64,000 nucleotides of DNA from Wyeomyia smithii (taxonomy: Eukaryota; Arthropoda; Insecta; Diptera; Culicidae). The translations under genes were made by a program, and so were the position numbers. A model generated the notes under the pieces. It was not told the origin of the DNA. It saw nothing but the letters and a program-made list of their open reading frames with translations, and ran no database searches. Positions 24,001 through 35,700 of this stretch are shown in pieces. The DNA lies in the NCBI RefSeq assembly GCF_029784165.1, contig NC_073695.1, positions 191,297,357-191,361,356 of the forward strand, given 5' to 3'. How positions within the stretch are numbered: position 1 is the first letter of the stretch; the number at the start of each line of letters is the position of its first letter.

Positions 24001-27000
24001 CCTGTATCAAGGCATGCCTGCGAGCTGCTGCAATGTTTGCCGTACCTGGAGACAGTGCCCTCAAGCAAAGTAAATCGGCCCGTGCAGGCTTGCAACTACC
24101 GGTGGGACGATTCCATCGCTGGATGGCTGATGCAAGGTTAGGAAGATTTGTTCATGAGTACGCTGCTGTGTATCTCTGTGCTGGTTTGGAAAATTTACTA
24201 GAGGAAATATTCCTCCAGTGTCTGCCAACGGATCCAACTGCTACATTGACTGCCAGTGGCCTAGAACATGCAATAGCCGGGTCAGGAGACCTATGGGGAT
24301 TGCTGCAACCCTATGCGCATCTTAATGCTGGACGAGTTGCCTCGGGAGCGCTTACCATGCCACGTTGGGCAAGTCAAACGTCGATAAACTCAAATACACA
24401 AAGTCCTACACTCGAACCCTGTCTCCTAACGACTTGTGTTGGAAGTCTTAATGAATTAAAAGATCTGGTCACCAGGGCCCAGCAGAGGAGTCAACACATC
24501 ACAATGTCGCAGTCAGCACTTCGCGTACTATTTTATTTTATGCGGTGCTCTCAGTTGGAACACAACGACATTGGAGTAGCCACCAATGGTGGCGGAACAA
24601 ACATCCAAGAGCTGTGCTACGAACGGGCATACGTCGTTTTACCTCCGCTAGTAGAATGGCTGCGTGTATCGTCGGCTCACGCTGAATATCGACATGCGCT
24701 ATTGATTGACAAAGACGACATTATGCAGGCAGCTCGACTGTTGCTGCCCGGTGTAGACTGCCCGCCAAGGCAAATTATTTCAGAAGAAGAGTTACCCTCG
24801 AAAAGACTCACTCTGTCCAACCAAAGTATAGTTTCGTCAAATCATTCGGGCCAAACCCAACCATTGCACGGTTCATTGTCGTCCAATTCGTCCACTTCTA
24901 CCACTAGCACTAATATAGTAAGTATCGGGTAGATAGTTTGTTTCGATAAAATTAATAAATATCAATAAACTTCCAGGAGGATTCCAGTGAATGTGGACGA
25001 CGGGCAACATACGCACTGGCATTCCGTTTGATGCTGACTGGTCGAGGAGAACTTCTCATCCAGGCACTGTCACTAGTTCCACCGACAACCCGTTACGATA
25101 CGCTCAATCATCAAGGCGTAACTGCCCTCATGATCGCTGCAGTTCGAAATGATGACGCGGCTATACAAACACTGTTGGATGCTGGAGCCGATCCTAACAT
25201 CGAAGTGCCAACAGTTGGAACTACAAACTGCCCAGCAATCCACCCAGAAACACAACATTGGACAGCGCTTACCTTTGCTGCATGCAAGGGAAACTATCAA
25301 GCCATTCGAATTCTGTTGGAACGTGGTGCCCACGTGGAAGGTGGAGCACGGCTAAGTGAAGATAAGTGTACGTTGACTCCTCTACAAGTAGCCAGCGGGG
25401 GAGGAGTTGTTGAAGTAGTTTCATTACTGCTCGCACATGGAGCGCACGCATTTTTATCCACGCAACTAAAGGATTCGCTATGTTTTTCTGGTAGTGCACA
25501 ACGTGGTTGTTACAGGTATATTTTAAACTAATCCTCTAAGTCTTCGTGACTCCATGTTTCTCTTTCGTTGTAGTGCAATTTCCGTGGCGGCAGCTCACGG
25601 CCAAAGGGTATCACTGAGGAAGCTTCTCTCACACCCGCTAGCTCCGGGTAGTCGAGAAGTACTCTCTCTAGAGGAAATGCTGGCAGAAGGTGACAGCACC
25701 AGCCGTAACCAACTAGAGAGACAAACTGAAGTTCCTCCAACGTTGAACAAAACGCAAATTAAAAGTCTTCAAGAGGCCATGTATCATAGTGCTGAAAACA
25801 ACCACCTTGGTTAGAAAATTAGTATCTTGATATCATGACATCATCAAAGTAATATTATGAATTTCAGATATTACCATTGAATTACGTGCACTTGGTGTAC
25901 CTTGGACCTTACACTGCTGGATGCATGCATTGGCGGCTGCTCATGAGCTTCGACTGGATGCCGTCATTGATCAACTATTGCAAGACTTCCTGCAAGTTTG
26001 TCCAGATGACTATAGTCAACAATTTGTGACGGAATGTCTGCCATTGTTGTTCAACATTTTCCGCTACAGTAAAGTATGTCTCTGGAATCAAGTCTGTACT
26101 TGTCCGCTTCTAATCAGATTTACTTCATTGCAGAAGGAGGGAACGACACTTCTTCTGGCAGACATCTTTAGCACATGCTTCGGATGGGAGCCCATTAAAC
26201 CAATCAAAGAACCGGTACTGCAACCGTCTAACGGGTCCAGAATTGATCCCAAGTTCGTCAACAACCCAGAACTAAGCGATGTGACATTTAGGTAATAACC
26301 TTAACAATTGAATTGACACGGTTGAATTCTTTCTACTAATTTGAACATTTCTAGGGTTGAAAATCGCATTTTCTACGGACATAAGATCGTTCTCGTAACC
26401 GCATCACCGCGTTTACAGAGTATGCTTAGCTCGAAACTGAACGAAGGCACCGGCACGCCTACAGTCCAAATTAACGACATTCGTTACCACATATTCGAGG
26501 TACGTTCTCACTTTATTATTCATTGCTCGGAAATCTTACAACTTTTTTGATCCTCACTTCCAGTTGGTAATGCAATTCTTGTATAGTGGAGGATGTAACA
26601 CACTGGACGTGGCCGCTGGTGATGTACTTGAGCTGATGGCTGCGGCCAGCTTCTTCCAATTGGAAGGACTCCTTCGCTACACCGAAGCACGATGCGCAGA
26701 GATGATTGATATCGATAACGTAGTGGCAATGTATATTCATGCCAAGGTACTTTATTTTCACTTACCTATTGTAACAGCGCCTGATCCTTTCTAATTTCCA
26801 CACAGGTTTATAACGCTCAAAAATTAATGGAGTACTGTCAAGGATTTTTGCTGCAGAACATGGTTGCCCTCCTTACGTACGACGATTCCGTTAAGCGGCT
26901 TTTATTTGCAAAGAAAATTCCGAACCATGATGTACTGAATGGATTGTTGGCCACACTACAAACTCGGATTAAGGCGCGACGGAACAGTGCAAGCGTTGCC

Positions 27001-27060
27001 AATAACGCTTCCGCAGCATCCGTTGCGATAAGACCTCCGTCGAATAATAAAACTAAATAA
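21057..27060 (+). CDS. Ankyrin repeat and BTB domain protein (ABTB2/BTBD11-like)
   Basis: Nine coding exons are joined by GT-AG introns: 21057-22288, 22415-24917, 24977-25515, 25574-25809, 25868-26073, 26134-26291, 26355-26499, 26564-26746, 26806-27060. The lengths sum to an open frame of 1818 residues with TAA at 27060. The first two exons (about residues 1-850) are low complexity, rich in Asn, Ser, His and Gln, with proline runs (LPPSPPPS, PPTPPPP) that could bind SH3 or EVH1 domains. Around residues 880-1010 is a histone-fold-like part with KSARAGLQLPVGRFHRWM, close to the H2A alpha-1 region, as in ABTB2 and BTBD11. Ankyrin repeats follow (about 1275-1480; NHQGVTALMIAAVRNDDAAI, DAGADPN), then a BTB domain (about 1622-1740; DVTFRVENRIFYGHK) and a BACK-like tail. 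Vertebrate relatives are likely adaptors for protein turnover. The ATG at 21057 begins the open frame, but an upstream exon is possible. Confidence 0.9.
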
Positions 27061-27739
27061 GCAAACCATGTAACTAATTTTTAAAACTGTTTATTGTATT
27101 TTAACCTTTTTGTGTAATATCTAAATCAATCCTACTGTTAATGTACATGAGCAACTTATACAGTTGATTAGCCATTTATCGGTATACTGGAAAGTATTTA
27201 TACGAAACCCATAAATTGTGTATATTGTTGTTAAAATTCAAGCTACTAGTATTAAATTGGTTGTATAAAAACACGAATAACAGTTGCGATAAGAATTTTT
27301 AAGAATATTTTACCTAGCATATAAAACAGTTTTGACTTTTTTATCCATAGTATTTCAATAATATACTCATACAAAAAATATACAGCGTATAACTTTAATG
27401 GTTTAGTGGTTTCTTTTTGACTCATATGCTTTTCTGCAGATTTCGTTTATCTTTTTTCCGCATTGTGTAAGTATTTTTACCTTAGCCTCTCGTCCATTTA
27501 TCCATCATACTGAGACTGCGAATCAATTGACATTAGTTTAGTTGTTAGGTTAAAAATTTTAAAATTCGGTAGTTTTTTTTTATTCTAAACCAAACATACC
27601 CTGTAGCAGAAACCTCCTAGTTGGAAATAGCTATCATGTTATACTTAAAAGCCATGTTTTGCCAGTTGGTTCACAATCGGAATCTCTCCTATTTTTTGAC
27701 GGCTAGATTTTATTCACCGCGTTACTTCTAACGGGAGGT
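27061..27739. other. 3' untranslated and intergenic sequence
   Basis: AT-rich sequence directly after the stop codon of the ankyrin-BTB gene probably contains its 3' untranslated region. I see no standard AATAAA that clearly marks the end, and no other gene. Confidence 0.4.
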
Positions 27740-27748
27740 CATTTCCGG

Positions 27749-28073
27749 ATTTTTTTTCTCGCTTATTTTCCGTCGGTCTAGTTCCGCCACTGTTGTTGTG
27801 CCAATCACCGACGCACGGGAGGCGACTCCACCCAGGACCCTAACTAACGACCCGTTGATTAACGGACAGGCGCCAACAGGTTTACTTCCTCATGCGATGG
27901 AAGGCGTGATCCCAGAGATTTTTCGCCTCAGAAAATCTCCCGGTGTCGGCTAGGATTGAATCTATACTAGTTGGGTTGGTTGTGAGTGGATCACGCCACC
28001 CCACAGCCATCGACACCTATGTCGGCGTTGGGATTCGAACCCAGGCGTCGAGCGTGGTCGGCGGAGATGTTAC
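27749..28073 (-). mobile_element. tRNA-derived SINE with target duplication (family C)
   Basis: Read on the minus strand, a tRNA-like head with box B (CTGGGTTCGAATCCCAACGC, near 28045-28026) leads into a body that ends in an A-tract (T-tract at 27751-27757 on the plus strand). CATTTCCGG flanks it on both sides (27740-27748 and 28074-28082). A 5'-truncated relative sharing the end (CTCGCTTATTTTCCGTCGGT) lies at 46167-46236. Confidence 0.82.
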
Positions 28074-28153
28074 CATTTCCGGGTTTAATTCCTATCATTG
28101 CGAATAACAAGAGAAAATTTATCCTCGATCAACAACTCAAAATAAAGAGAGTA

Positions 28154-29645
28154 CACTCCCCCCACAATTATGGATCACTTCTGTGTGTCATGTTATTTAA
28201 CTCAGTTAAACTAACGGTTCGAAGGGATGTAACATTTTTGCAGTAAAATATGCCATATTTGCTAGCTTTGAACCCAGAAAACATCGTTCTTATTCCTAGA
28301 TTGATGTGTTTTTTTTAAGCGTGAAATATTGTCTTCCAGAATCTATCAAAAAATTTGTCGTTTTTCTCAATTAGCGTAAGTAGCACGCTCATCATCCATA
28401 AGGTTCATATGTGATATAACCGCTAATTCTCGTGCAAAAAATATTTCATACACAAAGTTCAAAGTAAGTTTTACACGATTCATCAAAATATTGATGGTTG
28501 ATAACGGTTTTTCTGTAAAAACTAATTATTTTCTAAGTGTTCCATAATAGGGACCGAGACAAGATAGTCCTCTATAAATATGGATCACTCCGATTCAAAT
28601 GTGATTTTCACCAATTAAAACACGCTCTCAGCTTTTATTGAGCTCTAAACGGAAGCAATGTAGTCTTTGGCAATGTTCTTCCCCATAAAATTTCCCAACT
28701 TTTAATGGCATTCAGTTGGTGAGAGCATTAGGTTTAATACCCACTTTTATTGATTGAATGTCAAAGTATTCTTGAAAAATCTCTTTTCCAAACGATAGAA
28801 TTTTTTTTAGGAAAATAAATTGACGATAATCAATTCGAAACGAATTTTTCCCTTACAGTTTGGACCCTAAGGAACCTGTAAAAAATATAAAAGGATTAGG
28901 TTTCATGGAAAATTGAATAACTGGACATGTTTTCTGGATTTAACATAAGAAAAACCGATTTTTTCAAAAAAGTCATCGGGGCCAGTTGAAAACATCTTTT
29001 TCTAGAGCTGCCGCCGAACAAAAGTTTGTTCGTAACAACATTTTCTATCATCTGGAGGGTGAGCCCCAGACATGTGCAATTTTGGGACACCCTACTAAAC
29101 AGTGCTCAGCCTTTGAAAATTATTATTTCCAAGGCACGAGGCACAGGAAAGCTACGTAAAGCGGGAAACTATTATGATGTACCATATACAATGGTCCATT
29201 GCTACCTTCGGGAGCGATAGACCTGGACTCTCGATCTAACTGCAACCTCAAAAGCCACGTAAAATGTGGCCAGGCCATGCGGGATCTTCAATACGATTTA
29301 AAATATATTATTTCTTCAAATTATATAATTTGAATAAGGTTTATTGAATGAATTCGTTGCCAAAAGCTGTTTTTATCTTGCTGATCCATAATATGATGCG
29401 AATTGTCTCATAATTAGAACCGCTCTCAAAAGTGATCCATAATTGTGTATTTGGTGAGTTATGAAAAAAATATATATTCTGTAAAATATGCACAAAACAT
29501 GAAGAGAAATACTCATTGAAGTGAAAGATTACATATTTCTGTGGCTGAAAACATATATAGATTACTTATAAACAATAAAACTGGTCAGAAATGATTTTTC
29601 GAATTCACACATCTTCTTTAGTGATCCATAATCGTGGGGGGACTG
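28154..29645. mobile_element. DNA transposon with 25-bp inverted ends and TA flanks (pogo-like?)
   Basis: The first 25 bp (28154-28178, CACTCCCCCCACAATTATGG...) and the inverse of the last 25 bp (29621-29645) differ at two positions. TA lies directly outside each end, as in the Tc1-mariner-pogo superfamily. Shortened copies of the end motif, TATGGATCAC or GTGATCCATAA, recur inside at about 28578, 29384 and 29431. The plus frame 29130-29220 reads KARGTGKLRKAGNYYDVPYT..., which resembles a psq/CENP-B-type helix-turn-helix, so the element may derive from a pogo-like transposon. No intact transposase remains. Confidence 0.72.
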
Positions 29646-29754
29646 TATGTATTTTTTATGTAATCATAACGTTAACTGATAAGTAAGAACCACGTGTAAC
29701 GGTACAAAATACTTACTTAACGTACTTTGTTAGCTGACGGTGCGTTTACCGGTT

Positions 29755-29850
29755 AGCCGAACGAACTATAAATGTCCAGCTTCTTCTGTTTTGGGCAGTC
29801 TCGTACACCAGCAGATCGTGCATCTTCTTCAATCGCGCACACCCCGTTAA
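29755..29850 (-). mobile_element. 3' tail of an RTE-type LINE
   Basis: The stretch ATGTCCAGCTTCTTCTGTTT...CACCAGCAGATCGTGCATCT matches 46545-46615, the 3' end of the larger RTE copy in the NSUN7-like intron. On the minus strand both read KKMHDLLVYE and a QNRRSWT-like motif, the usual end of RTE reverse-transcriptase proteins. Only the last 30 or so codons are present. Confidence 0.75.
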
Positions 29851-30567
29851 GCATACAGACGCGAGGCATACGGACGCGAGGCATAGTACGCTAGGCATAA
29901 TGGACGGCAGGCATACGGACACGAGGCATATGGACGCGAGGCCGAATGGACGCGAGGCCGAATGGATACAAGGCCGGAAGGACACAAGGTCAAGGGGAAG
30001 TGATGCGGAAAATGTTATTTTCGCCATCACAGCATTCAATAACATGTATTTCGCTTCAAAGTGTCATTTGAAAAGCAATACACTCGCGGCCTTCGGCCGA
30101 CTCGCTGTTCGAGCGAAAGCTGTCCTTACTCGCTACCGCTCGTTCGGACTTAACTAAGGGAAGAAAACTCTGTTTGAGTAGACCTAGCAAACCAGTAGAT
30201 CAGTCGTTTGGGTGCGAGAGGCCGCCGCTTCCGACAGCGGGTCGGCGGCCGGCTCGGACTGCGGAAACCACGGCGGCTTAGTGCCGCCTTGTTTCCTTGC
30301 CCTCGATTATGCGTCTTCGCCGCATGATTTCAAGAAAAGTATTATACCCAACTTAAACTCCTTAGGAATATAATAACACCTGAACTACATAATTGGATCT
30401 CATGCGATCATACAACATCGCATTCGGCCTCGCGTCAATTCGGCCTTGCGTCCGTTCGGCCTTGCGTCCATTCGGCCTCGCGTCTATTCGGCCTCGCGTC
30501 CATTCGGCCTCGCGTCCATTCGGCCTCGCGTCCATTCGGCCTCGCGTCCATTCGGCCTCGCGTCCAG
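29851..30567. repeat. Pair of inverted 16-bp tandem arrays (Foldback-like)
   Basis: The left array, 29851-29990, has eight to nine units of about 16 bp (GGACGCGAGGCCGAAT, earlier units GGACGCGAGGCATAC). The right array, 30421-30567, has about nine units of the exact inverse (ATTCGGCCTCGCGTCC). The two can pair across a loop of about 430 bp. The loop holds a GC-rich palindromic part near 30215-30300 and no gene. Open frames with repeated SASRPFGLASIRPRVH are read-through of the array. The layout recalls Foldback elements, whose inverted arms are made of short tandem repeats. Confidence 0.82.
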
Positions 30568-30779
30568 TTCATTGAGAGATGGGAAGTTCCAAGTGGTCCC
30601 ATCCCATCACCTCCCTTCCCTATACGACCAAAATTTCCACCAAGGGTTGGTTACTAAGGTTACTCGTATCCCGGTCAGAACCTCGTGAAGGTTGTGATAG
30701 GAGTTGCTGCTGGAGAGGTACATGACATTATTGGGGTTTCAAGTTACACGTATCCAGCCATTTATCAAAAATCGGTACA

Positions 30780-31145
30780 AAAATACCGTCGGAAAAAAAA
30801 TCCAGTCAATGGGGGTAGCGGCCCCCGGTAACGTGAAGGGGCGATAGGCGGAGCTATCCATGCGAGCTAGCACACCAACAGGCTCGAAGGCCGGAACATC
30901 AACTGGAGCGGCGACTGCGGGAAACCCATGGGTTACCGTAGAAGAAAAAGGGCGCAAAGAGGGTAAAGCGCCAGGACGGAGCGGTGAAAAAGGCGAGGAG
31001 CAGAGGTGACGCCCTCGAACTCAATACTGACGGGTCCAAGAACTCAAAAGTCTTGAAGAAAATGAGAGGTGAGACCCAGCTCAAGGATTTAGGGGCGGAT
31101 GTGCGGACCATTCGTCGATCTCGACTGGCGAGATGATTCCCTTTT
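30780..31145 (+). mobile_element. Fragment of a LINE ORF1 (R1/LOA/I-type gag)
   Basis: In the plus frame 31037-31130, VLKKMRGETQLKDLGADVRT is followed by IRRSR. This is the conserved motif found in gag-like ORF1 proteins of R1/I-group LINEs. A frame step then gives GEMIPFSLYLK. The preceding 250 bp reads as a basic Lys/Arg/Gly-rich part (RRRKGRKEGKAPGRSGEKGEE). An A-rich tail (AAATAAAATAAAAAAAAG) follows at 31158. Stops and shifts show decay. Confidence 0.6.
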
Positions 31146-31564
31146 CCCTCTACTTGAAATAAAATAAAAAAAAGACGATTCGTGCAATCGAGGCCATATC
31201 AACATCCATATCACCTGATATTCCATACAATCGAGCTGTCATATCACCTCTCCATATCAGGATATCACCTCGGCTAAATGATATCGCGGATATCATGTTC
31301 GAAAATCAATAAAAAACAGATTTGCAGCAGTTGGCAACACGGCCAACTGATGACTGACGCAAATCTAGAAATTCGCGTTGCATGCGAAAAAGAAGGAAGG
31401 CAATATTTTTGCTTTTGTCATCCCGCACATTTTGACAATTGCATATGAGAGTTCGCTTTGATACGAGCCAACTAGCTGACATCTCTATGCTAATTGTATT
31501 GCTCTTGTTTTTTCTTGTTTTTGCTTCAACTTGTTTTTGTTTTCTTCTCTCTCCTTGTATATCC

Positions 31565-32364
31565 AGCTTTCCTTGAGCGGTAATGGCGGACAGTGCACGC
31601 AGCCCATTTTGACGTTCCCTGAAGACGTTAGAAAAAAAAGATTTGACGTTTTCTGTAATTCAGGGAATTTTCAATCGCAGTAACAGAGTTGAAAATACAA
31701 CAACGTCGTAACGTAGCATAGCAACTTCGTCAAACAATGGGCGTTTTGTTATTCAAGTTTCGTCGTGCGCATGCGCGTATCAAAATAAACGAAACTGCTT
31801 ATTAAAGTTGCTATGCTACGTAGCAGAATTGTTATGTTTTTCACTCAGTTACTGCGATTGAAAATTATCCGACCTACAGAACGTCAAAATGGGCTGCTTT
31901 TATTTGCGCAGGTTTTTTTTTAATGTGTGCGGATTCTCACAGACTTTTGCCTGCGCGAATTTTTTTCGGATCAAGGATAGTTTTTTTTTTTTAGATTTCG
32001 AGCACATTTTTCCGGTTCTTCGAGCAGTTACAGACATTTTTCAAAAACATCTGACATCTAAACACAATGGATACGTTGCGGCTGCGTTTGCGACAATTTG
32101 ACAGTTGGCCCATGCATTTTCTATCAAATTAACGTCAACGCAACGCAAACGTGTTCATTGTGTTTGGGCCTTGATTGTGATACGTTTGCGTTGCGTTGAT
32201 GTTAATTTGACAGAGAATGTATGGAGTAACTGTCAAATTGCCGCAAATGCAGCCGCAACGTATCCATTGTGTTTAGGCCTTTATTGTGATTGAAAATTCC
32301 CTGACCTACAGAAAACGTCAAAATGGGCTGCGTTCACTGTCCGCAATTACCGCTCGTAGAAAGC
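31565..32364. mobile_element. Nested MITE complex
   Basis: The left end AGCTTTCCTTGAGCGGTAAT at 31565 has its inverse at the right end near 32364 (ATTACCGCTCGTAGAAAGCT). The same terminal block, containing CGTCAAAATGGGCTGC or its inverse, occurs three times: about 31600-31620 (inverse), 31884-31901 and 32316-32333. The first two face each other around a centre GCGCATGCGC at 31768-31777, forming one complete palindrome (about 31590-31905). The third belongs to a second copy that a further MITE (32058-32276) has entered. Confidence 0.7.
32058..32276. mobile_element. Palindromic MITE of about 219 bp
   Basis: CTAAACACAATGGATACGTT at 32058 and the inverse AACGTATCCATTGTGTTTAG ending at 32276 form a near-perfect long hairpin. 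The arms also pair further in, for example GACAATTTGACAGTT against AACTGTCAAATTG and ACGCAACGCAAACGT against ACGTTTGCGTTGCG. No coding frame. It lies inside or beside the MITE complex listed above. Confidence 0.78.
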
Positions 32365-32762
32365 TTAATTACCGCTCGTGGAAAATTGGAGGCTGAAAAA
32401 CACATCACAATACAACCCTGATGAACCGGTTTTCGATATCGAAATATCGAATATACTACAAAACGTCAAAAATATAAGTGTCATATCGTGATGCAAACAT
32501 TCATCATTTTTAATCAAAAATTATTCTTCGATCGGTAAAAATTGAAAATCTGTCGGAAACCTCCAATTGGTTTGTATCCCATAAGATCGTCGGGGAATTG
32601 CACAACAATGTGGCAGAAACGGACTTTGCTTTTGTGATAAACAATTTTCGATACACAAATAAAAGTGGACGAACTCCGTATTCGTGAAAATCCGCCGTAT
32701 CCCGAATAAACCAGATCGGATTGCATTATATTGGTGATTTTGGTAGTGTCAACTAAAATTCT

Positions 32763-35700
32763 ATGAACAAGGACGAACATAATAATACGGACGACGATTC
32801 CAGGTTGGTAATTCATCTATACATGGGTGCAAAATTGGATCTACTATTATTAGCAGATCAGTAAAGCTACCAGCAGCAGCTAGCACGCGCTGAATTTGCA
32901 AATCATCTCTGATATTTATTACCTCGTTGTTCAGTGTTGTTCTTTGCGTTTATTTTGCAATATACTTCAAGGTTTGCGTTTCAAAATGAGCGAATCGAAG
33001 AAATGACATTGTCCAATATCGTACCTACTATTTTGCTCTTTGTTTATGAAAAACCTTTGCAGTTCAAAATTTAACAAGACGCTATTCCATCATATTCTCC
33101 CATAACAACGGGTTAGGCTCGTATTGGTTGAATAGTCTATTCATTCCGAATGGAAAACTACACCATTTCTGGTCGAGTGATAATTGAATAAACACTTTCA
33201 CTTCTACGTGTGCTGATGGGTGTCCAATACTGCTTAGGGAAACTCAATTCTAAAAGCGTTCTGAATATTAGCAAATTCAACAACATTCAAATTTTAGTGA
33301 AAAATTTATAGCTTATTGGTAAGTGCTATATTTAACGAAGGCTTCTGCTTTAACCGCTTTAAATGGTTTATAACCACAAGATGTATATCAGCATGCTCGT
33401 GACTAATTTTTCAGGACGAAACTAGATTGAACATTATTGCTTCGTCTGCTTGTGGTTGCTTTTACCATGTTTTACATACGCACTTTTAGGAGCACGTAAC
33501 CAAGCTTTGTTTTGTGTGATTTCACTGAATAGCACAAGTTTAACAACTAATTAGATATGATGTGCTTACGAACGTAGAAAAAATCTAACGGATTTTAACA
33601 AAATGCAATTAACCCATCACACTATTAAACCATAAATTAAAATTACAACTTATCCTTACGAACTGTTTGGTTTTTACCATTACCGTGTGATGTTGATATT
33701 TTCAATTGGCTTACATTTTTACATTTATATTGCAAGTATAATCCTTAAAATTATTTGGTAAAAGAAAAATGTAGTAAATGCAAAACATTGAACAAATATT
33801 AATCCGAAATGATTTGCAAACAGCGTGTTTTATTTCCGGCGCCCTATTTTTACCTTAAACCTATTCTCACTAAACCTTGGCGTAGAATCAATGAAGAATC
33901 GTCGTCAACCAGTGACAAACGTACGGAACAGATATCTTCTTCAAAAGCGACTTCTCAACAGCAGCATAGCGGTCTAATTGAAAATAAAAGCAGCCAAGTT
34001 TCATCGCCTGCTCTAGTTAATAACTCAACAGAAATCCATCCGAAAGGTAGCACTACATCACCCGTAATCGGTACAGCCAGTTGTTCCTCAGCTGCGGTCC
34101 ACGTAAAATCCGAATCAGGCGACATGAAACGAGCTTCAGCGAAGAAATTAATCGAGAGATATTTTTATCAGCTGGTCGACGGTTGCGGAAATCCGAAATG
34201 TAATAATAAATACTGTGCCTCCAGTGGTAAGGTAGAGAAGCTCAGTCCGAATGCTGCCGCCGCCCGTGCTATTCAGTTGTTCACTCAAGAAGCAGAACTG
34301 TGCGACACACACCCGCCAAAAGTTCCCAAGACAATGACCTGTGCGTCATCTTCCGGTAGTGCACCAGGTGGTGACGAAGGTAACAGAAGCGGCAATCTAT
34401 CTGCCGGAAGTTCGTCCGGTTCTAGCTCTGGATTAGACGATTCGACTGCTAGCACTGAAGCTGGTGCAGCTTGGGGTCTATTAGGTAGGAGCGTCGATAT
34501 CGATGATATAAACGATAGGTAAGTAATGCTTTTAGCCAAATCATGAAACTAAGAGGAAACAAAATCCAATTTAATAACCGTAAAATGCTTATAGGACCGC
34601 TAACAAGAATAATTCGAGTTCAGTTTTTTGACGCGCTTATTTTGCTTATTGTTCGCGATGTACCTATAATAAATATTACTAAAAACAAACGATAGATAAA
34701 GTATGTTTAACCTATTTTTTTACAGCTCCAATCAAGATATGGACTCTATGGATGAAGATGATCAGTTGAACGGACAAAAGAATCAAAATCACCCATACGA
34801 AGGAGGGGGCGGCGATGCAAGTAGTCACAATTATGCGCTCCGCAGTAACGCTCTTCACCAGGGTGGTAATAAATGCGAAAATGCTTCTCCTAGTGGAAGC
34901 AGCGGCCGGAAAAAAACGACAACGTCAACCGCAGGCAGTAGCTCTAAGGAAACTTCGAAAAAACATCGTGATTCATCGCCGGTAGATTACCTAGACGAAG
35001 CAAAGCTTCGCGATTTAATAGCCGCCTGCGAGCGGGATAATTTAGATACGCCATTAATTAGAAAATTAGGTGCCATCTTTTCTTCTTATCAAGCGGTTGC
35101 GCTGAGTTTTCAGAAGAAACCTTGCTCTAGTATTGACGTAATGCTGGAGAGAGCCCCGGAAGATTTGAAGATGTTGAAAAAAGAAGATTTACGAACGCTT
35201 GAGGGTGATCTCGATAAGGATGAAGACAGTCTGGCGGAAAAACTGCCAGATACAAAGGAAAAACATCACACCTCAGTCGATTTGAATAGTTTACGTCGCT
35301 CAATGAAATCGTTGTACGATCGAAAAAGTTCCGTTTTCGGTCCCATTAACAATGCCTTACAATCACTCGGAGAATCACTAAGCATCGAACTGCGTGTACA
35401 GCTTACGCAAAAGGAAGACATAGAGCAGGTTATCACCGTTTTCATCATCGTTTTCGAAGTGCTTCAAATCGGAACCGCCGAATTTCTGGAAGTTTCACTG
35501 CCACGAATTTGTGCAGCTCTGTGTCACTTGCCAGTGTGGGCTCAGGCTCGGATAGCGCATATTTGGTCGGTGCACTGCAAAGACGGTATTCAGCCACTAT
35601 TGCAGCTACTGCAGCAGCTTATTACCATTTCAACGCTCTCTCTAAACTACTATCGGGATGTGAAAATCCACGACAATGAGATCGTATGCAATGCGACGAA

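Noticed and set aside
29851..30567. CRISPR-like repeat array
   Set aside because: Units are contiguous 16-mers without unique spacers, in inverted pairs, in a eukaryotic genome.
30393..30688. Open frames coding repeated SASRPFGLASIRPRVH
   Set aside because: The 16-bp unit has no stop in these frames, so the repeat peptide is an artefact.
33809..33885. Start of Ube3a at ATG 33809
   Set aside because: The exon from 32763 splices in phase into 33886 (CGTAG acceptor) and has an upstream in-frame stop, so 33809-33885 is better read as intron.
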